From: Rhizobium herbae
Lineage (GTDB): Bacteria; Pseudomonadota; Alphaproteobacteria; Rhizobiales; Rhizobiaceae
Length of the DNA: 64,000 nucleotides
NCBI RefSeq assembly: GCF_019511375.1
Contig: NZ_JAEUAO010000003.1
Location: 558,001 to 622,000 of the forward strand
Reading direction: 5' to 3'
The notes under the pieces are model-generated. The model ran no database searches. It was given only the letters and a program-made list of their open reading frames with translations, and was not told where the DNA came from. Position numbers and translations under genes: made by a program. This document shows positions 26,711-35,587 of this stretch, piece after piece. The stretch's first letter is position 1; every line of letters starts with the position of its first letter.

Positions 26711-28162
26711 ATGGCTTTCGTATCGATGCGCATTGCTGGGGCGGAACATGCCGCCTCGACCGGCCGCACATTCCGCCGGCAGAATCCGGTAACCGGCGAC
26801 GTGGCGAGTGAAGCCGCCGCGGCGACTGTTGCCGACGCAGCCGCCGCGGCTGATGCGGCCGCGGCGGCCTTCCCCGCCTGGGCCGCGCTTGGACCCAATG
26901 CGCGCCGCGCCGTGCTCCTAAAAGCAGCCGACGCGCTCGCCGCGAAAGGTGACGCCTTCGTCGCCTCCATGGCCTCCGAGATCGGCGCAACGGAGGCGTG
27001 GGCCCGCTTCAACGTCATGCTCGCCTCGTCCATGCTGCGCGAGGCCGCCGCGCTGACGACGCAGGTCTCCGGCGAAGTGATCCCCTCCGACAAGCCCGGT
27101 TGCCTCGCAATGGCGGTCCGCGAGCCCGCCGGCGTTGTGCTCGGCATTGCCCCCTGGAACGCGCCGGTCATTCTCGGCGTGCGAGCGCTGGCGACGCCGC
27201 TTGCCTGCGGCAATGGAATTGTCTTCAAGGCGTCGGAGATCTGCCCTCGCACCCACGCGCTGATTGTCGAGGCCCTCGAGGAGGGCGGCGTGCCGGCAGG
27301 GGTGGTCAGCCTCGTCACCAACGCGCCGGAAGACGCGGGGGAAATTGTCGGCGCGCTGATCGACCATCCCGCCGTCCGGCGCATCAACTTCACCGGCTCC
27401 ACCGGAGTCGGCCGGATCATCGCCGAACGTGCGGCCCGACAGTTGAAGCCGGTCCTCCTGGAACTCGGCGGCAAAGCGCCGCTCCTCGTCTTGAAGGACG
27501 CCGACATCGAAGAGGCGGTCAAGGCCGCCATCTTCGGCGCCTTCTTCAACCAGGGCCAGATCTGCATGTCGACCGAGCGGATCATCGTTGTGCCCGAAGT
27601 GGCCGAGGCGTTCGTGGCAAAGTTCACCGCGCGCGCCCAGGCCCTGAAGGCGGGCGACCCGCGCGAGGGGGCGGCCCCGCTCGGCGCCGTCGTCGATCTC
27701 CGCACCGTGGAGAAGGTCGACGCGCTGATCGCCGACGCCGTGGCCAAGGGCGCGACCGTGACCGGCGCCGGCGCTGCGGAAGGTGTGCTCATGCCCGCCC
27801 AGGTGGTCGACAAGGTGACCTCCGAGATGCGACTTTATTCGGAGGAGAGTTTCGGCCCGGTCGTCGCCATCCTGCGCGCTAAGGACGAGGAGGACGCAAT
27901 CCGTCTCGCCAACGACAGCGAATACGGCCTTTCCGCTGCGGTATTTAGCCGCGACACGGCCCGGGCGCTGTCGGTGGCCCGCCGTATCCGTTCCGGCATC
28001 TGCCATATCAATGGTCCGACGGTTCACGACGAGGCGCAGATGCCCTTCGGCGGCACCAAGGCCTCGGGTTACGGGCGCTTCGGTGGCAAGACCGGAATCG
28101 CCGAGTTCACCGAGTTGCGCTGGATCACCATCGAGACCGAGCCCGGCCGCTTTCCGCTCTGA
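26711..28162 (+). CDS. vdh: Vanillin dehydrogenase
   Basis: A 483-residue ALDH converting vanillin (and 4-hydroxybenzaldehyde) to vanillate (4-hydroxybenzoate) with NAD(P)+. Signatures: PAGVVLGIAPWNAPVILGVR, INFTGSTGVGRIIAERAARQ, LLELGGKAPLLVLKDADIEE with the base Glu, and FNQGQICMSTERI with the catalytic Cys. The APWNAP and GQICMSTER forms are typical of the vanillin/salicylaldehyde branch. It starts after GGGAGGAGAC and heads the vdh-ech-fcs cluster, consuming the aldehyde released by Ech. Confidence 0.85.
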   Translation: MAFVSMRIAGAEHAASTGRTFRRQNPVTGDVASEAAAATVADAAAAADAAAAAFPAWAALGPNARRAVLLKAADALAAKGDAFVASMASEIGATEAWARFNVMLASSMLREAAALTTQVSGEVIPSDKPGCLAMAVREPAGVVLGIAPWNAPVILGVRALATPLACGNGIVFKASEICPRTHALIVEALEEGGVPAGVVSLVTNAPEDAGEIVGALIDHPAVRRINFTGSTGVGRIIAERAARQLKPVLLELGGKAPLLVLKDADIEEAVKAAIFGAFFNQGQICMSTERIIVVPEVAEAFVAKFTARAQALKAGDPREGAAPLGAVVDLRTVEKVDALIADAVAKGATVTGAGAAEGVLMPAQVVDKVTSEMRLYSEESFGPVVAILRAKDEEDAIRLANDSEYGLSAAVFSRDTARALSVARRIRSGICHINGPTVHDEAQMPFGGTKASGYGRFGGKTGIAEFTELRWITIETEPGRFPL

Positions 28163-28221
28163 ACGGGGCCGAGCACCGCCGGCCAATTCGGCCGAGGCTA
28201 TGCACATACAAGGAGGGCCCT

Positions 28222-29052
28222 ATGGCCAACGATATAGAGACCGTCGCATATGATGTCGTCGACCGCATCGCCTGGGTGCGTTTCAACCGGCCCGACAAGC
28301 GCAACGCAATGAGCCCGACGCTCAATCGCGCGATGATGGAGGTGCTCGACGAACTCGAATTCCGGGACGACGTGGGCGTGCTGGTGCTGACTGGAGAAGG
28401 CGCCGCCTGGACGGCCGGCATGGACCTTAAGGAATATTTCCGCGAGACGGAGGCGGAGGGCCTCAAGGGCGTCCGCAAGTCGCAACGCGAGAGCTACGGC
28501 TGGTGGCGCCGGCTGCGTTGGTACCAGAAGCCGACCATCGCAATGGTCAACGGCTGGTGCTTCGGCGGCGGCTACGGTCCGCTATTCGCCTGCGATCTCG
28601 CCTTCGCGGCGGACGAGGCAAAGTTCGGCCTTTCGGAGATCAACTGGGGTATCCTGCCGGGCGGTGGAGCGACCAAGGTCGCCGTCGAACTCCTGCCCTT
28701 CCGCAAGGCGATGTATCATGCGTTGCTGGGCGAACCGATCGACGGCAAGACCGCCGCGGAGTGGGGCCTCGTCAACGAGAGCCTGCCGCTCGCGGGGCTC
28801 AAGAACCGGGTGATCGAAGTTGCCAGGGTCCTGCTCGAAAAGAACTCTGTGGCGCTGAAAGCCACCAAGGACGCCGTGCGCCGCGTCGGCATCATGGCCT
28901 ACGATGAGGCGGAGGACTACCTCGTCCGCGCTCAGGAGGCCGCCAACTCGTTCGACAATGACGGCCGCAAGGAGGGCATTCGCCAGTTCATCGACGAGAA
29001 GTCCTACAGGCCGGGTCTCGGCGCCTACGACAAGGATCGACAGATCCGCTGA
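28222..29052 (+). CDS. ech: Hydroxycinnamoyl-CoA hydratase-lyase (feruloyl-CoA hydratase/aldolase)
   Basis: A 276-residue crotonase-superfamily enzyme that hydrates feruloyl- or p-coumaroyl-CoA and cleaves it to vanillin or 4-hydroxybenzaldehyde plus acetyl-CoA. Visible: FNRPDKRNAMSPTLN, oxyanion-hole segment TGEGAAWTAGMDLKEYF, MVNGWCFGGGYGPLFACDLA, and LSEINWGILPGGGATK with the catalytic Glu. The GMDLKEYFRE and SFDNDGRKEGIRQFIDEKSY stretches are diagnostic of this group. It starts after AAGGAGG, 59 bp behind vdh; length is standard. Confidence 0.9.
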   Translation: MANDIETVAYDVVDRIAWVRFNRPDKRNAMSPTLNRAMMEVLDELEFRDDVGVLVLTGEGAAWTAGMDLKEYFRETEAEGLKGVRKSQRESYGWWRRLRWYQKPTIAMVNGWCFGGGYGPLFACDLAFAADEAKFGLSEINWGILPGGGATKVAVELLPFRKAMYHALLGEPIDGKTAAEWGLVNESLPLAGLKNRVIEVARVLLEKNSVALKATKDAVRRVGIMAYDEAEDYLVRAQEAANSFDNDGRKEGIRQFIDEKSYRPGLGAYDKDRQIR

Positions 29053-29083
29053 TGCCCTGGAGGAAGGAAGGAGGAGGAGAACG

Positions 29084-30583
29084 ATGCAGGAGTTTTTTTG
29101 TCCCGATCCGGTGGCACTGCATGCGCGCCTTCGGCCAGATTCGCTTGCCTGCGTTGACCTGGCAAGCGACTGCCGCTGGACCTACCGCGAACTCGATACG
29201 GACATTCAGCGCGCAGTCGCCCTGTTGCACCACGAGGGCATCGACAAGGGCGACCGGATTGCCGTCCTTGCTCGCAACAGCGTCTACCAGATCATCCTGC
29301 AACAGGCGCTGATGCGGCTCGGCGCGATTTTCGTGCCACTGAACTGGCGTCTGTCCCAGCAGGAGTTGCCGCATCTGCTGAAGGACTGCACTCCCACCAT
29401 CCTGTATACGGACGATGAAGTTTCCGACCTGCCGCCGGGCTGCCGCAGCCACAGCTTGGTGAGCTTTGCCTCTGAGTTCGCAGCTCTCGATCCGGCACCG
29501 CGCTGCCTTCCGCATTCGAGCAGCGACACCTGCATCATCCTCTACACCTCCGGTACGTCAGGGATGCCGAAAGGTGCGCAGCTCACCGCCCAATTTCTTC
29601 TGGCGACGGCGATGAACTTCAACGTGCTCGGGGAGGTCGACACCGGTTGCATATTCCTGTGCGACACCCCGATGTTCCATGTCATCGGCATCGTCACACA
29701 GATCTGGCCGCCCATGCTGCGCGGCGGGACTTTCATCGTCTCGCCCGGCTTCGATGCGGAGAAGACCAACGACCGGCTCAGCGATCCCGATTTCGGCGTT
29801 ACACACTATTTCTGCGTGCCGCAGATGGCCGAGGCCCTGCGTCAGGCGCCGAACTTCGAACCGGAGGGTTGGACAAAGCTCAAGGCGCTGTTCACCGGCG
29901 GCGCACCCAATCCCGCGGCACACATCCGCTGGTGGCTTGAGCGGGGCGTGCGGATGGTCGACGGCTACGGCATGACCGAAACCGGCACCACGCTCGGCAT
30001 GCCCCTTTCGCGCGACCTGCTCTACAGCAAGGCTGGAGCGGCGGGTCTTCCGGGACCGCTGACGACTGTGCGGCTGGTGGACGAGGATGACCAGGACGTG
30101 CCTGACGGCGAACCGGGCGAGATCCTGGTCTTCGGATTGAACGTGATCGCCGGCTACTGGAACCTGCCGGAGGAGCGCAAAGGTAGCTTCACCGAGGACG
30201 GTTGGATCCGTACCGGCGATATCGGACGGCGTGACGAGGACGGCTACATCACGATCGTCGACCGCCGTAAGGACATGTTCATCTCGGGCGGAGAGAACGT
30301 CTATCCGGTGGAGATCGAGGCAGTGCTTTTGGAACATCCCGCGGTGCGCGAGGTCGCTGTGATCGGCGTTCCCGACAAGCGATGGGGTGAAGTCGGCCGC
30401 GCCTACGTCGTCGCCGCACCGGGTCAGGAGCTCGACCAGGAGGAACTCGCGCGCCACTGCCAGTCATTCATTGCCCGTTACAAGGTCCCGAAGGAGTTCC
30501 GCTTTGTCGATAAGCTTCCGAGAACCGGGTCCGGAAAGGTTATCAAATATGTCCTGCGCAAGGAGGCGCTGGAAGTACACTAG
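29084..30583 (+). CDS. fcs: Feruloyl-CoA synthetase (acyl-CoA ligase)
   Basis: A 499-residue ANL-superfamily ligase activating ferulate/p-coumarate with ATP and CoA. I start at 29084 (MQEFFCPDPVALHARL) behind GGAGGAGAACG; the frame is open further upstream but antisense-like in quality. Motifs: phosphate loop YTSGTSGMPKGAQ, adenine site YGMTETGTT, hinge region RTGDIGRRDEDGYITIVDRR, and the C-terminal catalytic Lys in RTGSGKVIKYVLRK. Last gene of vdh-ech-fcs; its product feeds Ech. Substrate is inferred from neighbours, since similar ligases act on many acids. Confidence 0.82.
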   Translation: MQEFFCPDPVALHARLRPDSLACVDLASDCRWTYRELDTDIQRAVALLHHEGIDKGDRIAVLARNSVYQIILQQALMRLGAIFVPLNWRLSQQELPHLLKDCTPTILYTDDEVSDLPPGCRSHSLVSFASEFAALDPAPRCLPHSSSDTCIILYTSGTSGMPKGAQLTAQFLLATAMNFNVLGEVDTGCIFLCDTPMFHVIGIVTQIWPPMLRGGTFIVSPGFDAEKTNDRLSDPDFGVTHYFCVPQMAEALRQAPNFEPEGWTKLKALFTGGAPNPAAHIRWWLERGVRMVDGYGMTETGTTLGMPLSRDLLYSKAGAAGLPGPLTTVRLVDEDDQDVPDGEPGEILVFGLNVIAGYWNLPEERKGSFTEDGWIRTGDIGRRDEDGYITIVDRRKDMFISGGENVYPVEIEAVLLEHPAVREVAVIGVPDKRWGEVGRAYVVAAPGQELDQEELARHCQSFIARYKVPKEFRFVDKLPRTGSGKVIKYVLRKEALEVH

Positions 30584-30604
30584 CGAGATGTCACCTGACT
30601 CAAC

Positions 30605-30872
30605 AATATCAGTACGTTACCGTTCACTGAATTTATACCGCGAGGAAGGCTTGTCGGTCCGCAAACGGAGGGCCTGAGCCCTGCCGTCGCACGCGTGCGC
30701 CGATACTGGCCTAAGCGAAAACCAATGCCCGTTGGCCATTGGATTTCGTCCATGATCAGTTCGCCTGCAAAAGAAGATTTCGCGTGCTCACCATCGTCGA
30801 TGACGTGACGCGCGAATGCCTGGCGGCGATCCCGGACACCTCGATCTCCGGCCGTCGTGTCGATGGTCGACG
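30605..30872 (+). mobile_element. IS3-family OrfB fragment, degenerate
   Basis: Frames on the plus strand give LYREEGLSVRKRRA, then after a break FACKRRFRVLTIVDDVTREC and LAAIPDTSISGRRV. This is the N-terminal part of an IS3-family (IS407-like) integrase core including the TIVDD catalytic Asp strand. It is cut by stops and joined to an IS6-type fragment. Confidence 0.65.
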
Positions 30873-31044
30873 GGCAAACCGTTCGCCAAGGTCACGGTAG
30901 CTCACCCCATAGCGGCAATACCATCGCACCGCCCACAAAATCACTTCACCCTGAAAATGACGCCACTTGAAATCATTCATCAAAAGTCTCTCGCTGAAAA
31001 TTGCCAGCGATCATCCCGTCGTCAAAGGATCTTGCAACAGAACC
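30873..31044 (-). mobile_element. IS6-family transposase 5' end with terminal inverted repeat
   Basis: From the ATG at 30983 the minus strand reads MNDFKWRHFQGEVILWAVRW and YCRYGVSYRDLGERF, the N-terminus of IS6/IS26-type transposases. About 44 bp upstream lies GGTTCTGTTGCAAGATCC (complement of 31027-31044), a typical IS6 terminal repeat. The rest of the element is missing. Confidence 0.7.
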
Positions 31045-31516
31045 TGAATTTTCACGTTTCTTGCCTAGTGGCGCTCTGCTTTCTTACATTTGGCCTGTAA
31101 GCGATTTCGCAATGCAGCTTGCAATACGGCTTTTGTCCATCGGTCGGCGAACCACAAAACAAATAGAGACTGCGCGGCGCGGGGCTGTTGACTGGCCACC
31201 GGCATGAACTGGGTCCCAATTCCAACAGCGTCAGAAATTTTAACGCTGGTTCGGCCGCTGCATGCTCTTCCTTCTTGAGGTTCGGCCGGGCATTCGCCGT
31301 TTCCAAACGTCGGTTCTCCTCCGATCGGATTTATCCAAACCAACCGCCTTTTCGAGTTATTGTTCCTGAAAAAGCGTAAAGGTCACATGCCGTTGGCCGG
31401 GGACGACGATCGGGTGACTCTAGCGAGGGCTGGCAACCGGAAACTGATACTCGTGCATCACTCTACGAAGCGCAAACGAGATTATCGAGGGGAAGCCTTT
31501 CGATGCGTTCATTAAG
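31045..31516. other. Intergenic, nothing recognised
   Basis: About 470 bp between the IS6 remnant and the SPW-protein terminator. No ORF with family resemblance, no RNA gene. Confidence 0.5.
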
Positions 31517-31548
31517 TTGGGATGCCCGCACGCTTCGCGGCGGGCATC
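31517..31548. terminator. Strong hairpin downstream of the SPW-protein gene
   Basis: Perfect 11-bp arms GGGATGCCCGC (31517-31527) and GCGGGCATCCC (31538-31548) with a 10-base loop, 8 bp past the stop of the minus-strand gene. A poly-T tail is weak. Confidence 0.6.
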
Positions 31549-31556
31549 CCTTGCGA

Positions 31557-31916
31557 TCAAGCCCGGGCGTGCGGATTCTGCCGCTCATCCCACAGAGCCC
31601 ATGCCGATATCGCCGCGACCAGCAGACCCAGGACCACATGGGTCCACATGGCGTTGACGTGCGTGGCGAAATCGAGAACCCATGGAGCGATAACCAGCCA
31701 GAAGCCAGCTATCATGTTCGCCCATTCCTCCCATTCTGAGAACACGGTCAACGTGGCGAGCGCCAAGGCACCTATGACGATCCCGACGATCCAGACGTTC
31801 CAGGCCGCCATGAACTCACCAGCGAAGCCCATGACCCAAGGCGAGACGAAAAGGGCGACTGCGAGGACGAGGTTCATCCAGTCCTGCGGCTTTTTTCCTT
31901 CCATCAGCGTTGCCAT
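31557..31916 (-). CDS. SPW-repeat small membrane protein
   Basis: A 119-residue inner-membrane protein, started at 31916 behind GGAGG. It has two copies of the SPW-type repeat: QDWMNLVLAVALFVSPWVMG and, in variant form, EWANMIAGFWLVIAPWVLDF, giving four predicted helices. Proteins with this repeat are common in rhizobia and often lie among stress genes, but their role is not established. A strong hairpin follows the gene. Confidence 0.8.
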   Translation of the reverse strand: MATLMEGKKPQDWMNLVLAVALFVSPWVMGFAGEFMAAWNVWIVGIVIGALALATLTVFSEWEEWANMIAGFWLVIAPWVLDFATHVNAMWTHVVLGLLVAAISAWALWDERQNPHARA

Positions 31917-31929
31917 TGTAACCTCCACA

Positions 31930-32399
31930 GACGTATTTCAAGGGAGACGCCAGCTGTCTCCAGCAGGCGCAAGTAACAGATAGTTCTGCGGAAAACTGAG
32001 TTCAAGTCCACGCCTGCGCGTGGCTACGGCCAACAGCTGCGCATGCTAAAACTGCACCAGTGGAGGGGTCCCGCGGACATATGGGTTGATTTCGCCAATG
32101 CTCGCCGAAGGACACAAGAACTTGACGCCCGTTCAGATGACGCCCACGCCGGTACAACCGCTCGCGACCGTCCCGCCGCAAGACGCCGCGCTTCCCACAT
32201 GCGCCACCTGCCGGCCACCGCACCGGACATTTTTGGCCCGCTCGAGATCGTGCAACCGCAACCGGTTGCGTCGCCCCCTGCCCGGTTTGTCGAGCCGCCA
32301 ATAATCGTTGTTTGTCCCTTGAGGCACGAGACGGGGTCTGGCGACGACCAATGTGTGGGCCCCTTGGCTGTGACGGAAGAACCAGAAGAGCCCGCGTCA
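31930..32399. other. Probably decayed DNA, no supported gene
   Basis: About 470 bp between the SPW gene and the methyltransferase relic. Open frames occur on both strands without recognisable motifs or start signals. Confidence 0.4.
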
Positions 32400-32724
32400 G
32401 GGATATCGATGCTCATGCCGCCGACATCTGGCAGTCGCTCAAACCGGGCGGCGTCTATTACGCGGTCACCGGCTGCCATACCGATAATCCCCTCTGGCCG
32501 AAGTGGCGCGATCTCGTGGCGGCGCGTACCAACACCGTCGTGCAGGACCGCTCGACACCGAATATGCCCGGGTGTTCGAAAGAGCGGGCTTCAAGGTGTC
32601 GGCGCGCAAGCTGGAATTCGACGGCTTCGTTCCTTACGTCGCTGATGGCTGGACGCCGGATTTCGCCGACGCGCTGACCTATTATTCTGAGACCAAGGTG
32701 GTGTTCCGCCTGGTCAAGCCGTAA
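32400..32724 (+). pseudogene. SAM-dependent methyltransferase, C-terminal relic
   Basis: Plus-strand frames give DIDAHAADIWQSLKPGGVYY and AVTGCHTDNPLWPKWRDLVA, then after a one-base shift near 32560 EYARVFERAGFKVSARKLEF and TYYSETKVVFRLVKP to the stop at 32724. The SLKPGGVYYAVTG strand is typical of class I methyltransferases after motif III. The N-terminal SAM-binding part is absent, so it is non-functional. Its end overlaps the converging ABC-ATPase gene by 11 bp. Confidence 0.55.
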
Positions 32725-33517
32725 GTGCTGTCCGTCGCGCCAGTTCCACGTCGAAATGGGGTGGGGCGTTCGGCGCGATCTGGACGAAATTGCCCTTCAC
32801 CCGGAACACCTTCTCGATCAGCCCGCTATCGGCCAATTGCTTCGGTTCGCCGTCGAAAATGAGCTCGCCCCGTTCCAGAAGCGAAATGTGGTCCGAGATC
32901 GACATGGCCTGATTGAGGTCGTGGATCGACATGACGACGGTGACGCCCTTCTCGCGGCTGAGGCGGTAGACGAGATCGAGGATTTCGATCTGGTAGCCAA
33001 TGTCGAGAAACGAGGTAGGTTCGTCGAGAAGCAGAATTTGCGCCTCCTGGGCGAGCGCCGCCGATATCCAGGCGCGCTGGCGCTCGCCGCCGGAAAGTTC
33101 GCTCAAGCTTCGGTTGTCAAAACCTGCAAGGCCGGTGCTTTCCAGCGCCCAGCGAATCGCTTCCTCATCCTCGATGCCATAGTTCCGAAACAAACCCACA
33201 TGGGCGAACCGTCCCTGGCGGACCAGTTGCTCCACGGTCATCTCGTCGGGGGCCGAGGGTTGTTGCGGCAGGAAGGCGAGATGCCGTGCCAGCTGCCGCC
33301 GCGACATGGAGCCGATCGGGCGACAGTCGATTTCCACCATGCCTTCGGCGGGTTTGATCAGGCCGGCGAGCGTCTGCAGCGCCGTGCTTTTGCCGGAACC
33401 GTTCGGCCCGACCAGCGCCCGGATTTCGCCCTTCCGAAGGGAAAGATCGAAGGCGTTCAGCGCCTTTCGGCGGCCATAGGTGACGGACAGGCTGGAGCAG
33501 GAGAGCAGCATGGACAT
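32714..33517 (-). CDS. Iron-siderophore ABC transporter ATP-binding protein (FecE/FhuC type)
   Basis: A 267-residue ATPase of a siderophore-type importer. Walker A GPNGSGKST near residue 38, signature LSELSGGERQRAWIS near 140, Walker B ILLLDEPTSFLD and the switch His in VVMSIHDLNQA. The order and size match FecE/FhuC/BtuD. It follows the permease gene by a few bases in an operon of binding protein, two permeases and ATPase that is divergent from the diaminopropionate genes. Confidence 0.9.
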   Translation of the reverse strand: MSMLLSCSSLSVTYGRRKALNAFDLSLRKGEIRALVGPNGSGKSTALQTLAGLIKPAEGMVEIDCRPIGSMSRRQLARHLAFLPQQPSAPDEMTVEQLVRQGRFAHVGLFRNYGIEDEEAIRWALESTGLAGFDNRSLSELSGGERQRAWISAALAQEAQILLLDEPTSFLDIGYQIEILDLVYRLSREKGVTVVMSIHDLNQAMSISDHISLLERGELIFDGEPKQLADSGLIEKVFRVKGNFVQIAPNAPPHFDVELARRTALTA

Positions 33518-33518
33518 C

Positions 33519-34553
33519 TCACGGTGTTTTGCGAAGAAAAGCGACGAGGACGGGCACGCCGCAGATCGCGGTCACGACACCGATCGGGATTTCGTCGGCC
33601 TGGCCAGCCAAGCGGCCGACCAGATCGCTGAGCGTGACGACGATCGCACCGAGCGCGACGGTCAGCGGTAGCACCAAGGCGAAATGCCGGCCGGCAAGGA
33701 AGCGGGCAAGATGGGGAACCACGAGACCGACGAACACCACCGGCCCGACGGCGCCAACGGCACTGGAGGCAAGGCCGCAGGAGAGCAGCAGGACGATCGA
33801 GAACTGCCGCCGATAGGAAAGCCCGAACGATCGGGCGACCGGGGCCTCGAAGCGCAGGAGTTCCAGCGACCGTCGGATCAGGGGCAGGACCGCGAGGCCG
33901 GCGATCGTGAACGGTAGAAGGAAGACTGCGTGCTCCCAGCTGCGGGCATAGAGGCTACCGGACAGCCATTCGAGGAGCACTTCGATGCGGGCCGACCCCC
34001 ATCCGGCGATCAGGCCGATGGCGAGCGCATGCAGCACCGCGCCGACGGCGATGCCGCAAAGGGTGATCCGGAGCGGGCCAAGATCGCGGCGGAACGCGAG
34101 AAGATAGATAATGCCGCCGGCGACAAGCCCTCCGAGCATGCCCACAGCCGGCAGCCATTCGACCGGGATTGCCGCGAGCGTATTCGAACCGGGATCCTCG
34201 ATATAGACGGTGAATACCAGGAAGATGGTCACCGAAAGGGTCGCCCCTTGGGAAACGCCCATGATGGAAGGATCGGCCAACGGATTGCGGGTAATAGTCT
34301 GAAGCAGAAGCCCCGCGACGGCGAAATGGACACCCGCCAGGATCCCGGTCAGGATCCGCGGCAGCCGTATCTCCATGATGATGGACCGCGCCTCGGCTGA
34401 ACCATGGCCGGTCAGCACGGCGATGATATCGGAAGGCGCGACGTCGGCAACGCCGAGGAAGAGAGCGAGCGAAAGCGAAAGCAGTGCGAAGAGAAAGGTG
34501 GCCGGCAGGAACCAGAGCGGAGCGGGCTTGCGGACATCGAGGGTCGTGGTCAT
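33519..34553 (-). CDS. Iron-siderophore ABC transporter permease (FecCD family)
   Basis: A 344-residue inner-membrane permease. I start it at 34553 (MTTTLDVRKPAPLWFLPATF), where a GAGGG box precedes; the frame is open far upstream only because the previous permease is antisense-free in that frame. Family features: IMEIRLPRILTGILAGVHFA, QTITRNPLADPSIMGVSQGA and FVGLVVPHLARFLAG near the C-terminus. About nine helices. Partner of the next permease in a heteromeric channel. Confidence 0.88.
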   Translation of the reverse strand: MTTTLDVRKPAPLWFLPATFLFALLSLSLALFLGVADVAPSDIIAVLTGHGSAEARSIIMEIRLPRILTGILAGVHFAVAGLLLQTITRNPLADPSIMGVSQGATLSVTIFLVFTVYIEDPGSNTLAAIPVEWLPAVGMLGGLVAGGIIYLLAFRRDLGPLRITLCGIAVGAVLHALAIGLIAGWGSARIEVLLEWLSGSLYARSWEHAVFLLPFTIAGLAVLPLIRRSLELLRFEAPVARSFGLSYRRQFSIVLLLSCGLASSAVGAVGPVVFVGLVVPHLARFLAGRHFALVLPLTVALGAIVVTLSDLVGRLAGQADEIPIGVVTAICGVPVLVAFLRKTP

Positions 34554-34564
34554 GAAAAGAGCCC

Positions 34565-35587
34565 TCAGAAAGACACGCTGCGGCGCTGTACGAGATAGAC
34601 GAACACCGGGCCGCCTATCAGCGCGGTGACGATGCTGACAGGCAATTCCTGGGGAATGGCGATGCTTCGGGCGATCACATCGGCAGCAACCAGGATGAGA
34701 CCGCCGAGCGCCGCGGTCAGCGCAATGGACGAGCGGGGACCGCCGGGCTTCAGGAGCCTTGCGATGTGCGGTGCGGCCAAGCCCACGAAGGCCACCGGTC
34801 CCGCCACCGGCGCGATGCCCGCCACCGGAAGGACGGCCAGCAGCAGCAAGAGCGGCTTCCAGAGCTCTAGCCGCAGTCCCATGCCGGCGGCTGCCTCTTC
34901 GTTGAGCATGAGGAGGCCGATGGCGCGGTGGACGGCGAGTGCGCCGCCGAGGCCGGCGACAACCCACGGGAGCATATAGGCAAGCTGCGTCCAGGAGCGC
35001 CCCTGAAGCCCGCCCGTCAGCCAGAACAGGAGCGATGGCGCCTGCGTTCCGCTCAGAAGGAGAATGTAGGTCGTGATTGCTCCAAGGAACAGGGAAACGC
35101 TGATGCCCCCGAGTGCCAGATGCAAGGGTCGGCCTCTCCCACCACGAGAAATCCAGAAGGTGACGAAGGCGGCGGCAAGCCCGCCGGCCATGCCCACCAG
35201 TGGATAGAATACGGAGGAAAACCAGGGAAGGAAGACGAAGCAGAAGACGATCGGTGCGACCGCGCCGGAGGTCACACCGGTCAGGCCCGGTCCGGCGAGC
35301 GGATTGCGGGTCAGCACCTGCAGCAGATAGCCCGACACGCCGAGGCCGGCGCCGGCGACAAAAGCCGCGAGGCTTCTCGGCAGGCGAAGCGTCCAGACGA
35401 GGATGGAATCGATCTTGCCGTCGGGGAAGAACAGGACCTTCAAGGCCGCCTGCGGCGCAAGCGGTTTTGCGCCGACGAGCAATCCGCCGGCGATAATCAG
35501 TATGGCGGCGACAATGACCACGAGGGCGGTCTTCGCTGATGACCGCCCCATATTCATCGTCTGTCTGGCTGCTACGATCTCGGTCAA
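34565..35587 (-). CDS. Iron-siderophore ABC transporter permease (FecCD family)
   Basis: A 340-residue inner-membrane permease: VWTLRLPRSLAAFVAGAGLG, QVLTRNPLAGPGLTGVTSGA and FVGLAAPHIARLLK are the conserved FecCD segments. It overlaps the end of the binding-protein gene by 4 bp (start 35587, binding-protein stop 35584), so translation is coupled. With its partner it forms the membrane channel for a ferric metallophore. Confidence 0.88.
   Translation of the reverse strand: MTEIVAARQTMNMGRSSAKTALVVIVAAILIIAGGLLVGAKPLAPQAALKVLFFPDGKIDSILVWTLRLPRSLAAFVAGAGLGVSGYLLQVLTRNPLAGPGLTGVTSGAVAPIVFCFVFLPWFSSVFYPLVGMAGGLAAAFVTFWISRGGRGRPLHLALGGISVSLFLGAITTYILLLSGTQAPSLLFWLTGGLQGRSWTQLAYMLPWVVAGLGGALAVHRAIGLLMLNEEAAAGMGLRLELWKPLLLLLAVLPVAGIAPVAGPVAFVGLAAPHIARLLKPGGPRSSIALTAALGGLILVAADVIARSIAIPQELPVSIVTALIGGPVFVYLVQRRSVSF

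Noticed and set aside
26677-28207. Long minus-strand open frames opposite vanillin dehydrogenase
   Set aside because: Ser/Ala-rich or His/Arg-rich shadows of a strongly supported ALDH gene.
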